In this document: positions 56,501 through 63,959 of the stretch, piece by piece | Layout: every line of letters starts with the position of its first letter | Numbering within the stretch: position 1 is the stretch's first letter | Assembly: GCA_002067795.1 (NCBI GenBank) | Contig: MVQI01000051.1 | Coordinates: forward strand, 96,315 to 160,314 | Origin: Methanosaeta sp. PtaB.Bin039 | GTDB lineage: Archaea > Halobacteriota > Methanosarcinia > Methanotrichales > Methanotrichaceae | DNA: 64,000 bases | Direction of reading: 5' to 3' | Notes under the pieces: generated by a model | What the model was told of the DNA's origin: nothing | The model's database searches: none | Seen by the model: only the letters and a program-made list of their open reading frames with translations | Translations under genes and position numbers: made by a program

Positions 56501-57352
56501 GATCAGGCCTTCGACCTCGTTGCCGGGCTGGATGAGCCGCATGAGCTTAACTATGTAAGAAAGCACTCACTGGAAAACCTGTCACAGCTGAAGGACAAGG
56601 GACTTGACACGAAGACGGCGAGTAAGATGGCCAACGGCCGGATATTCGGTCCACGGACAGGAGAGTACGGAACTCGTACCCTGCCGCTGATTGAGGATTC
56701 GATATGGAAGACTGAAAGTGAGTTGGCAGAGGTCTTCATCCAGTCGATAAATCACCTTTATGCCAGGGGGTTGCATTCATGCAAGCTCGATTCTTTGTAC
56801 CGCGACAACCTGGCCAGGGTCAGGCTTATCTCCCAGGTAAGGGACGCCCATGACCGGGAGATAATCGACCTGGATCACTATTTCGAATATTTCGGAGGGC
56901 TGTCGAGTGCCGTTGAAGCAGCCCGCGGAGAGCGGCCGCAGATGCTTATCTCCGACACAACCGGCGAGGCCATCCGCACTGAAGACCTGAAGGACTCCTT
57001 GAACCGCGGCATAAGAACCAGGCTCCTCAATCCCAAGTGGATGGAAGGCATGCTGGAGCACGACTACCACGGAGCGCAACAGATCGCAGACAGGGTCGAA
57101 AATGCCCTGGGGCTGGCTGCGACCACCCGCAGCGTGGACAACTGGGTCTGGTCATCCATTGCCGAGCGCTATGTATTTGACGACAAGAACAGGCAGAGGA
57201 TCGTTAAGAACAATAGATTTGCAGCAGAAAAGTTGGCAGAACGTCTAATCGAGGCCGAGAACAGGGGATACTGGAAGGCGACTGACGAGGAGAAGGAGAA
57301 GCTCAGAGCTGCCTACCTGAAGATAGAAGGTGATATTGAGGAGCGGACGTGA
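53549..57352 (+). CDS. cobN: CobN/ChlH-like large chelatase subunit
   Basis: The product is 1267 residues from ATG 53549, with AGAGGA a few bases upstream; a TTG at 53522 is an alternative. Conserved blocks are MFRLNGGPLGGNHQ, VLIYSYPPGEGNLGRASYLD, HHQYIAFYCWLDTVWKADAVVHVGT (given here only in part: HVGTHGLAEFTKGKEVGMS) and RIFGPRTGEYGTRT. CobN and ChlH bind the tetrapyrrole and need an AAA+ motor (CobST or ChlID), which is not in the window. Archaea make B12 by the anaerobic route with CbiK/CbiX, so the CobN-like role is unclear. It is cytosolic. Confidence 0.9.
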   Translation: MKVVVVSPVLVPSLIKASQELKEEFELEFDLRIYHSSQIDNEEVSLDGLEEELKSADAVLVDLMGAGGLSIEVISRSLRDEKNTVVSLVVPMGRAFQEMMQLTRLGSFQGRGLAERMASMEMIGRSDDNDPEALRRRVDKGRRMMDIALKMVQAGGEVLPVGLLKDVSNYIKITKYWKFGGQENYRNLLILLLGEYLGASLPPAKEPAEKPEFGIYHPLHGYFEDLEAYMKRAGFDDRIPTIGIIFYGGRYFDQCKPTVEAIASSLGKANIIPVYSDGINNLHAMRKYFFRDGRPITDALVNLTMFRLNGGPLGGNHQLTRELLKEINAPIYTPAQLYRREVVDWMRSPAGLNPMETIMSVIWPELDGSIEPIPCCGVDAVQNGKASVREIVPIQDRVNKICSRIRNRIKLKDKPDSEKRVAVLIYSYPPGEGNLGRASYLDVFESIKRILKRMAEEGFAVDVPKGKLHDLFEDLAIVNSGQWFSAQQAVESIFSLNAEAYRDYFHSLPEEMQEDVTAAWGPVPGTVMASGEKILIAGIELGNVFLGVQPARPPLKGQDISDATHDKTKPPHHQYIAFYCWLDTVWKADAVVHVGTHGLAEFTKGKEVGMSASCFPDLLIGNMPHLYFYSVGNASEAVIAKRRLYATMIGHNNPPFTASDLYEDYVVLQNMIDEYGEARVQNPDICPRIKERILTEAAALHFEDLDIDKIHDELYEMKRRIIPKGLHVLGEGYEKEDLKLFLEFILRYDRGSIKSINRILCEDIGLDYDAALKNRSSYLPQLAEVDRRCSQLVECCLERSLEDAVEESALSFERQAELKEALDWGMRLAERYSDNGDEIDNFICGLRGEFIEQGDGGDVIRSPEILPTGRNLTQFDPTRIPTETAFERGEEITRNTISRYLEKNGSYPESIGAVLWGFETTRTGGETVGQILSYLGVKVERICGSWSPQLSVIPLERLGRPRIDCLVNICGFFRDMFPNLMELLDQAFDLVAGLDEPHELNYVRKHSLENLSQLKDKGLDTKTASKMANGRIFGPRTGEYGTRTLPLIEDSIWKTESELAEVFIQSINHLYARGLHSCKLDSLYRDNLARVRLISQVRDAHDREIIDLDHYFEYFGGLSSAVEAARGERPQMLISDTTGEAIRTEDLKDSLNRGIRTRLLNPKWMEGMLEHDYHGAQQIADRVENALGLAATTRSVDNWVWSSIAERYVFDDKNRQRIVKNNRFAAEKLAERLIEAENRGYWKATDEEKEKLRAAYLKIEGDIEERT

Positions 57353-57383
57353 AAAAAAATGAAAATTCTGATGTCCCTGAAGT

Positions 57384-58775
57384 CTATGCCGGCGAATACT
57401 CGGTCAGCTTAACGTCTGCGTCCTCGTAAGGTATTGTCGCAGGTTCAGCGCCGGGACGGTTGGGACCGACTACGGTTCCTCTGATCTCCATAATGCCACC
57501 TGCATCCGATAGGTTCAAGACTGCCTCATCCAACTTCGCAAGCTCGCTCTGGTTGGAACTCTTCAGCCTTATCTCCAGGCGCTTCGCATCTCCCTTTAGC
57601 TGAACGGAGGCATTTCCCAGATAGGGGTAAACTCCCATCACCGATTTGTAGGCGGTGACGGTGTATGTTCCGGCCGGCAGGTTCTCAAACACGAAAGCGC
57701 CTTTGCTGTCGGTGATCGTGCTAAAAGCATCCTTTCCGTCCTCCGCCTCTACTGGAGCGTCTGGATAAACCTGGTAGATGCCGCCGATGTCCATGCCGAA
57801 GTACTTCTGCAAAAGCTCCTCGTGAACTGTCCTCGGATCAATATCCCGAAACAGGTCGGGATGGAACCACTTGGCATAATAGAGCATTGTCACCAGCTCA
57901 GAGAGGCCGCTTGCCATCTTTATGTCCGTGATATAGACCCGCCCTGTCCTAACGGCACCGACGCTCTCAAAGCCAGGCTGAGACATTATCTCCTTTCTTT
58001 TGGCATCCATCTCATCTATGGTGGGCGTATTTCCATCATACTGCTCTTGTGGCATGGAGTAGACAATCATATCAGGGTCCTCTTCAATCACCCACTCCAT
58101 GTCTACGCGAGGCACCTTCGTCGACAGGTCAGCTGCTATATTCCTTCCCCCGGACTCCGCAATTCTCGTGTGACCTGTCGAATCCCTATTTGCAGTCCAA
58201 TCGAAGTGGCCCATGGACATGAAATAGACAGACGGCCGATCCTTATCCGGAATCGTCTGCGTCCGGTCCAAGATGAGATCGTAGTATCCTGAGATCTCTT
58301 CAGCCATCTTCGATGAGGCCTCCTCGTTCTCTAAAATCCTGCCCATATCCTCAATCATCGGGATCAGGGCATCGATATGGAGCAGGCGGTATCTTAGGAC
58401 CGGAATTCCATAGCCAACCAGCTTTTGCTCCATATCCTCAGGGAACAGAGCCCCGGTCTTGGCAATGACCATATCGGGATTCAGCTCGATTATTCTCTCA
58501 AGGTCGGCATCTCTGCCGGATTTTCCTACGCGCTCCTTATCGAGCAACGCCGGTGGCATGTCGCAATCGTTTGTGACTGCAATAATTCGATCGGACTCAC
58601 CCAATGCATATATCACCTCCGCAGCTCCGGGGGAGAGGCATACGATGCTATGGGGATTGAGGGGGACGGTCACATCCCGGCCGTCCTCGTCTGTAATTGT
58701 GATAGTCTCTTCACCGTCCGCCAAAGCAGGGAACGCCAGCAAAGCCAGCACGATTAGCAGTGATATCGGTCTCAT
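57384..58775 (-). CDS. ABC substrate-binding protein with extra C-terminal beta domain
   Basis: The product is 463 residues from ATG 58775, with GGTGGAG upstream. After the signal peptide the class III binding fold covers about residues 25-360. The motif CDMPPALLDKERVG groups it with the protein at 51994. An added domain of about 100 residues follows, with ITDSKGAFVFENLPAGTYTV, typical of CarboxypepD-reg/Cna-B-like folds. This tail may hold the protein at the surface. The gene converges on cobN and has two boxes in its promoter region. Confidence 0.87.
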   Translation of the reverse strand: MRPISLLIVLALLAFPALADGEETITITDEDGRDVTVPLNPHSIVCLSPGAAEVIYALGESDRIIAVTNDCDMPPALLDKERVGKSGRDADLERIIELNPDMVIAKTGALFPEDMEQKLVGYGIPVLRYRLLHIDALIPMIEDMGRILENEEASSKMAEEISGYYDLILDRTQTIPDKDRPSVYFMSMGHFDWTANRDSTGHTRIAESGGRNIAADLSTKVPRVDMEWVIEEDPDMIVYSMPQEQYDGNTPTIDEMDAKRKEIMSQPGFESVGAVRTGRVYITDIKMASGLSELVTMLYYAKWFHPDLFRDIDPRTVHEELLQKYFGMDIGGIYQVYPDAPVEAEDGKDAFSTITDSKGAFVFENLPAGTYTVTAYKSVMGVYPYLGNASVQLKGDAKRLEIRLKSSNQSELAKLDEAVLNLSDAGGIMEIRGTVVGPNRPGAEPATIPYEDADVKLTEYSPA

Positions 58776-58818
58776 ATCGTCTCCACCGTTATTCTTTTTC
58801 CCTTTTTGCACTACTTAG

Positions 58819-58832
58819 TTAAATAGATTTGT
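58819..58832. promoter_or_regulatory. Box A1, 6-2-6 element
   Basis: TTAAAT-AG-ATTTGT lies 43 bases before the start of the gene at 57384. Its first ten bases equal those of box B. It is exactly 20 bases from box A2, start to start. Confidence 0.6.
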
Positions 58833-58838
58833 CTTGCT

Positions 58839-58852
58839 TCAAGTTCATTTGA
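58839..58852. promoter_or_regulatory. Box A2, 6-2-6 inverted repeat
   Basis: TCAAGT-TC-ATTTGA has one mismatch from perfect symmetry. Read on the other strand it matches box F in 13 of 14 bases. Confidence 0.65.
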
Positions 58853-59001
58853 TTTCAATTAAATATCGTTAAGAGGGCAATAAATATATCTATTAATAAT
58901 ATATAACATAGAATGCAATATATGCAGGTGTGAAGAATGTGGACGCTGGCCTGGGTGGTTCGATTTCGCCAGAATATCGGCCATATAGGAGGCCTTTTTA
59001 T

Positions 59002-60009
59002 TCAAGATGATTCTGGGAGGGCGTATGCCCCCTCCAGATCAAGGCCGTAGAACTTTTCGATGAGCTCCCGGTGCACGGCGTCAGGATCTACATCTTCGAA
59101 CAGCCGTGGATGAAGCCACTTGGCCAGGTAAAGCTCTCCGACTATGGCGCGTATCCCTGAAGTGATCTTGCCGCTCATCACGAAGACCCGGCCGCTTTCT
59201 TTAGCCTTTACACTCCGCAGTTCCGGCCGCTTCATTATCCTCTCTCTCAGATCAGCCAAATCGTCTTTTGTGTAGGACTTTGTGCTGGGCTCCGACTGAA
59301 GAATAACATCAGGATCGATGTCCACTACCCACTCCGGGCTTACGTCTGGATACGAATTCGATTCGTTTCCCAAGTCCGCTGCAACATTCAACCCTCCAGC
59401 AAATGTTATGAAATTGTGGTAGGACCCGCTGGAAGATACCGTACGATAGGGCGTTGCATACCATTCGAAGAAGACTTCTGGCAGGTCCTCCTCCGGCAGA
59501 GTTGCAACTCGGTCCTGAATTAGGTCCCGATAGCTCTTGATGAAGCCTACAAGCTCACGGGCTCGCTCTTCTTTTCCCATCACCCGGCCCAGGTTCTCCA
59601 TGATCACGATGGTTCTCAAAGGATCGATGAACTTCTCCTCCATTACAGGAATTCCCGCATCCTCCAGGGTCTTCTTATCAGAGTCCGAGATCATGGTATC
59701 GGCGACCACCATATCTGGACCCAGCTCCAATATCAGCTCGATATCAGGCGTAAAGGAGCTCTTGCCAACCGTTGCGACGGTATCCATATATGGAGGATAA
59801 TCGGAATTGGCTGAACGTCCCAAAAGGCTCTCTCCCCCATCCAGGGCACATATGATCTCTGAAGCACCTGCTGCCAAGGAGACAATGCTTCTGACCGGCG
59901 CATCTGCACTTATGGATTTGCCGGCAAAATCGACTACAGTGACTATCTCTCCGCACCCGGTAAAGGATAGGAGAAGGATGCAGACAAGAACCGCAAATGT
60001 TGTCCTCAT
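59002..60009 (-). CDS. Corrinoid/metal-chelate ABC substrate-binding protein, type 1
   Basis: The product is 335 residues from ATG 60009, where the signal peptide (TTFAVLVCILLLSFTGC) begins. FTGC is a good lipobox, so it is likely lipid-anchored. The binding fold has SLAAGASEIICALDGGESLLG, then FFEWYATPYRTVSSSG and SPEWVVDIDPDVILQSEP. It is closely related to the proteins at 48304 and 60050. It starts 40 bases after the stop of the gene at 60050 and is probably co-transcribed with it. Confidence 0.88.
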   Translation of the reverse strand: MRTTFAVLVCILLLSFTGCGEIVTVVDFAGKSISADAPVRSIVSLAAGASEIICALDGGESLLGRSANSDYPPYMDTVATVGKSSFTPDIELILELGPDMVVADTMISDSDKKTLEDAGIPVMEEKFIDPLRTIVIMENLGRVMGKEERARELVGFIKSYRDLIQDRVATLPEEDLPEVFFEWYATPYRTVSSSGSYHNFITFAGGLNVAADLGNESNSYPDVSPEWVVDIDPDVILQSEPSTKSYTKDDLADLRERIMKRPELRSVKAKESGRVFVMSGKITSGIRAIVGELYLAKWLHPRLFEDVDPDAVHRELIEKFYGLDLEGAYALPESS

Positions 60010-60049
60010 AAAAGCCACCTGCGAATTACTCTTTCTATTTTCCTTTTGT

Positions 60050-61057
60050 CTAAACATCGGAGGGATATGCGTAAGCTCCATCCAGCCCGATATTGTAGAA
60101 CTTTTCTATCAGTCGTTCGTGCTCAGAGCCCGGATCTATATCCTCGAACAGCTCGGGATAGAACCACTTGGCCAGGTAAAGCTCGCCGATTGCTGATCGT
60201 ATCCCTGTGGCCACCGTGCCGCTGAGAACATAGACCCGTCCATCCTTAACGGCTCTTAAATTCTGCAGTTCCGGCCGGGACATGATATCCTCCCTCCACT
60301 TCTTCAGCTCCAAATCGGAATGATCCTTCGAGCTTCCGAGGATGTGGAGTATGACGTCGGGATCTCTTTCGATCACCCACTCAGGGCTGACATCCGGATA
60401 ATCGACCGGCTCATCCGCTGCGATGTTGACGCCGCCGGCAAACTCGATGAAGTTGCTATATGATGTGCCGTTAGATGCCGAATGATAAGGTTTTCCCAGC
60501 CACTCAAAAAACACTGTCGTCCTTTCATCCGAACTCAAAACAGATGTTCTCTCCTCTATGAGGTCCCGATAACCCTTAAGCTGACCTGACAGCTCAGAAG
60601 CACGCCCCTGTTCACCCAATGCCCTTCCAAGGTTATCAATGACCTGAAGCGCCCTGTAAGGATCTATGAACCGTTCCACTAAAACGGCAATTCCGTCCTC
60701 CTCTAGCACCGTCCGATCCTCTTCTGAGAACATGGTATCGGCGATAACCAGTTCGGGTTTAAGCTCCATGATGAGCTCCAGATCCGGCGAATTGGAGTGC
60801 TTGCCAGCTACCGTGATATTCTCCAGCATAGGGGGAAAATTTGAGCTGGCACCGCGACCAACCATGCTCTTGCCTCCGTCCAGGGCCCAGAGGATCTCAG
60901 AAGCTGCGCTTGAAAGGGATACCGTACTATTGACTGGAGCCGATATATCGACCTGATGTCCTGTAAAGTCGATTATAGATACGCTCTCTCCGCAGCAGGT
61001 TGCTGTCAGCAAGAGAATAGAGATCAGGATTCTCAGAGCCATTTCTCTCAACGCCAT
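60050..61057 (-). CDS. Corrinoid/metal-chelate ABC substrate-binding protein, type 1
   Basis: The product is 335 residues from ATG 61057, with GGGAGG just upstream; ATG 61042 is an alternative. Signal peptide, then the class III fold: SLSSAASEILWALDGGKSMV, FFEWLGKPYHSASNGT and SPEWVIERDPDVILHILG. It is a close paralogue of the next gene downstream, so this pair is a tandem duplication. A TATA-like TTTATATAC lies near 61110 and two boxes (D1, D2) fall between it and the start codon. Confidence 0.88.
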   Translation of the reverse strand: MALREMALRILISILLLTATCCGESVSIIDFTGHQVDISAPVNSTVSLSSAASEILWALDGGKSMVGRGASSNFPPMLENITVAGKHSNSPDLELIMELKPELVIADTMFSEEDRTVLEEDGIAVLVERFIDPYRALQVIDNLGRALGEQGRASELSGQLKGYRDLIEERTSVLSSDERTTVFFEWLGKPYHSASNGTSYSNFIEFAGGVNIAADEPVDYPDVSPEWVIERDPDVILHILGSSKDHSDLELKKWREDIMSRPELQNLRAVKDGRVYVLSGTVATGIRSAIGELYLAKWFYPELFEDIDPGSEHERLIEKFYNIGLDGAYAYPSDV

Positions 61058-61068
61058 AGCCTCCCAAC

Positions 61069-61082
61069 TTAAATCAAGTTAA
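61069..61082. promoter_or_regulatory. Box D1, 6-2-6 element
   Basis: TTAAAT-CA-AGTTAA has one mismatch from symmetry. It lies 11 bases before the start of the binding protein gene at 60050. It shares ACTTAAATCAA with box C. Confidence 0.6.
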
Positions 61083-61093
61083 TCAGCCTTAAG

Positions 61094-61107
61094 ACAAATA
61101 AAGTTGT
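61094..61107. promoter_or_regulatory. Box D2, 6-2-6 element
   Basis: ACAAAT-AA-AGTTGT has one mismatch from symmetry. It overlaps the downstream edge of the TATA-like element of the minus-strand gene at 60050. Confidence 0.55.
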
Positions 61108-61184
61108 ATATAAATTTTGGGCTGGCGCTTCGATATCGCGGCGCTGTATGTCAGATCGGCATCCTGCCCGGATGGGGGAAAGAC

Positions 61185-61198
61185 TTAAATCAATTTGA
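61185..61198. promoter_or_regulatory. Box C, 6-2-6 inverted repeat
   Basis: TTAAAT-CA-ATTTGA has one mismatch from symmetry. It lies 30 bases before the start of the dockerin-type binding protein gene at 61229. Confidence 0.65.
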
Positions 61199-61228
61199 CT
61201 TTTCTTTAATCAAACGGTGTTGAGTTAG

Positions 61229-62461
61229 ATGCTGAACAGGACGCCCATCAGGATACTGCTGGCAGCGTTAATGCTGTGCTCGCTGACGATCCAGACATGC
61301 GGATTTGATTTCACCTTGAAGATATACGGCAACGCAAACATGGACGGCACCATAGATCAGGAGGATATCAACTACGTTGAGGGGATCATCGATGGGTCTT
61401 TGGAGTATAACGAGCTGGCCGACGCCAATAACGATGGGAGCATCGACCTGGAGGACATCGAGCAGATAGAAGAGATCATTGCCAATAAGGAAAAGAATCT
61501 CATCTTGAAGGATTCTGCAAATAGGACGGTATCGATCAGGATGCCTGTGGAGAGGGTGATCGTTCCAAGCGGACTGACTGCAGAGGCATTCAAGGTCTTG
61601 AAGGCGACTGATAAGATCGTCGGGGTCTCCAATGCGATCCATGAGAAGACCTACTTCTTCCCAGAGCTTGAGGATCGACCGTCTGTAGGCGGCTGGAAGG
61701 TGGAGGATTACGAGGCTGCCATTTCACTCGACCCAAATCTCGTAATCACCTATGAGAAATGGCCGCCGGTATCCGAAGTGCAGGAAAGGCTCGAACCATT
61801 GAAAATCCCCGTAGTGGTACTGGAGTTCACGGACCCGAACCTTGTTACCGAGGAGCTGATCAAGCTGAGCTATATCCTGGGCACGAGGGGCGCAGAGAAC
61901 CCGTATATTCAGTGGCGTGCCGGCTATGAACGGGTCATCGACGATTATGTGAACAATCTAAGCCGAGATGAGAGGCCCAGCGTCTTTTTGGAGACGGGAT
62001 TTAAGGGGCTAAACGATGTTGGAACATATGGAGAAGGGGCAAAGGGGAGCCTGGTTCTGAAATTGGCGGGCGGCGAAAACATCGCTTCAAATTTATCGGA
62101 AGCCTATCCGCATGTGGATAGCGAGTGGATAATCACCAAGAATCCAGAGGTGGTGATGAGATACGTCTACAGCTCAGAGGTGGACTGGGGCTGGAACAGC
62201 ACCGATAAGCCCGAGGCTTTGGTCTCAGAGATCTTGAATCGCGATGGTTGGGAGAGCATAGATGCCGTAAAGAACCGGCGGGTATATCTGATCAGCAACG
62301 AGCTGATGACGGGACTGGACAGCGTGGTCGGATACCTTTACTGGGTCAAGCTGCTTCATCCGCAGTTCGCTGCCGATCCTGCCGAGGCCTATAAGGAATA
62401 TATAACCGGATTTTTGGGCATGGAGTTTCCGGACTCGATATTCGTATTTCCGGAAAAGTAG
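61229..62461 (+). CDS. Substrate-binding protein with N-terminal dockerin-like module
   Basis: The product is 410 residues. The signal peptide ends near residue 25. Residues 28-88 hold two calcium-binding loops of dockerin type, GNANMDGTIDQEDINYV and ADANNDGSIDLEDIEQI. The class III binding fold follows from about residue 90: RVIVPSGLTAEAFKVLKATD, ISLDPNLVITYEKWPP and HVDSEWIITKNPEVVMRYV. Dockerins dock on cohesins in surface complexes, so this transporter component may be held in a surface assembly. The gene is followed by a paralogue with the same layout. Confidence 0.87.
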   Translation: MLNRTPIRILLAALMLCSLTIQTCGFDFTLKIYGNANMDGTIDQEDINYVEGIIDGSLEYNELADANNDGSIDLEDIEQIEEIIANKEKNLILKDSANRTVSIRMPVERVIVPSGLTAEAFKVLKATDKIVGVSNAIHEKTYFFPELEDRPSVGGWKVEDYEAAISLDPNLVITYEKWPPVSEVQERLEPLKIPVVVLEFTDPNLVTEELIKLSYILGTRGAENPYIQWRAGYERVIDDYVNNLSRDERPSVFLETGFKGLNDVGTYGEGAKGSLVLKLAGGENIASNLSEAYPHVDSEWIITKNPEVVMRYVYSSEVDWGWNSTDKPEALVSEILNRDGWESIDAVKNRRVYLISNELMTGLDSVVGYLYWVKLLHPQFAADPAEAYKEYITGFLGMEFPDSIFVFPEK

Positions 62462-62471
62462 TTAAAAGCAA

Positions 62472-62485
62472 TTAAATAGATTTAA
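62472..62485. promoter_or_regulatory. Box B, perfect 6-2-6 inverted repeat
   Basis: TTAAAT-AG-ATTTAA is a perfect inverted repeat 37 bases before the start of the dockerin-type binding protein gene at 62523. Confidence 0.7.
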
Positions 62486-62522
62486 TTAAAGTTATGTTTA
62501 GTTGAGGAGGACGGACAAGACC

Positions 62523-63878
62523 ATGGGAGAACTCGGAAAACACGAGTACTGCTCAGAGCAAGCGCGTTCAGAGAATCCTTTAGGAATAGAGGTCCTCGCA
62601 ACCATGCTGTTCGGACTGCTGCTGCTTGCATCCATGATTCTGTCTGCTGCTGCGGATGACGGATTCACGCTGCAGGTGTTCGGAAATGCCAATATGGATG
62701 ACAGGATTGACGACAGCGACCTGAACTACGCTTGGGGGATAATCAGCGGAAGCAACAGGCCTACAGAGCTCGCAGATGCCAACTACGATGGCAAGATCGA
62801 TGAGGCGGATGTCGATCAGATAAAAAAGATGATAGCAGGAACGGCTGAACGCCTCACCATAAGAGATGCTCAGAATAGAAATGTTACTCTGAATCTGCCC
62901 ATAAAACGAGCGGTGGGAGCCAATACCGGTGCCATAGAGATCGCACGCGGAATCGGCGTTGATATCGGGGAAGTATTCGCAGCTGTAACCACTTACGCGA
63001 TAACAAATCCGGAGTATTACCCTGAACTGAAGGGCAAGGTCGAGAATAAATTCGGCAGCCCTGACTACGAGACGCTGGCAATTCTCAAACCCGATCTGGT
63101 AATATTATACAATAAACCCGTCAAGGACGAATCCTTTGATAAGTTCGAAGCCATAGGCGCACCTGTGATATGCCTCGATTGCTTCAATAAGGAGAGTCTG
63201 GATGGAAGCGTCAAGATATTAGGGGAGATATTCGACAGGAGAGATAAGGCCCAGGAACTGCTGGACTGGTACCACGGTTATATCGATCTCATCAGGTATC
63301 GTACCGTGAACCTGAAATCCAGAGAACGGCCCAAGACATTGTTCTATTCGAATCCGGATTACTACTACCCGATTGTCAAGGCACGCAACAGAAATAGCGG
63401 AGATCATTGGCTGATAGTGGATGCGGGTGGAGAAAATCTGGGAGAGAATTTAAACAGCACCACGGGAAGCGCAGAGGTTGAACGAGAATGGGTAGCGTCC
63501 CAAAATCCGGATATAATTATCGGATCGATAAATCAAGCTGTCAACAAATCCGGTTACAGTGCCGATGAGGATTTAGCAGTTAGTTATATGCGAACGATGC
63601 ATGAAAAGATAGTATCTGACGAGGCCATAAGCAAAACCGATGCAGCTGCGATGGAAAAGGTCTACCTCATCTGCAGCGACCTCAATACAGGCCCTATGCA
63701 GGCGGCTGGAACCGCCTTTATGGCAAAGATAATTCATCCGGAGCTATTCGAGGATCTGGACCCGGAGGATATACTCGAGGAGTACCTGGAAAAATGGCAG
63801 GGCATTCCTTACAAGGGTGTTTGGATTTATCCGCCGATTGTATGTTCAAATCAAACTGCGCTCGGCCTCATGCCCTAA
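62523..63878 (+). CDS. Second substrate-binding protein with dockerin-like module
   Basis: The product is 451 residues from ATG 62523, with GAGGAGG about twelve bases upstream; a TTG at 62502 is an alternative. About 45 residues including a hydrophobic segment (LATMLFGLLLLASMILSAAA) precede two dockerin-like loops, GNANMDDRIDDSDLNYA and ADANYDGKIDEADVDQI. The first loop has Asp where Gly is usual. The binding fold follows, with LAILKPDLVILYNKPV and VEREWVASQNPDIIIGSIN. It is a paralogue of the protein at 61229 but quite diverged. Confidence 0.85.
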   Translation: MGELGKHEYCSEQARSENPLGIEVLATMLFGLLLLASMILSAAADDGFTLQVFGNANMDDRIDDSDLNYAWGIISGSNRPTELADANYDGKIDEADVDQIKKMIAGTAERLTIRDAQNRNVTLNLPIKRAVGANTGAIEIARGIGVDIGEVFAAVTTYAITNPEYYPELKGKVENKFGSPDYETLAILKPDLVILYNKPVKDESFDKFEAIGAPVICLDCFNKESLDGSVKILGEIFDRRDKAQELLDWYHGYIDLIRYRTVNLKSRERPKTLFYSNPDYYYPIVKARNRNSGDHWLIVDAGGENLGENLNSTTGSAEVEREWVASQNPDIIIGSINQAVNKSGYSADEDLAVSYMRTMHEKIVSDEAISKTDAAAMEKVYLICSDLNTGPMQAAGTAFMAKIIHPELFEDLDPEDILEEYLEKWQGIPYKGVWIYPPIVCSNQTALGLMP

Positions 63879-63959
63879 AGGACGGAGTTGCAAGCGCGCT
63901 AGTGCTCCATAACGAAAGTTTTAATTTTTATAGCTTGCCATACAATAAAGACTGTGGCA

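Noticed and set aside
60010..60049. Possible separate promoter and box before the binding protein gene at 59002
   Set aside because: The 40-base gap has no 6-2-6 element, and the gene follows its paralogue closely in the same direction, so co-transcription is simpler.
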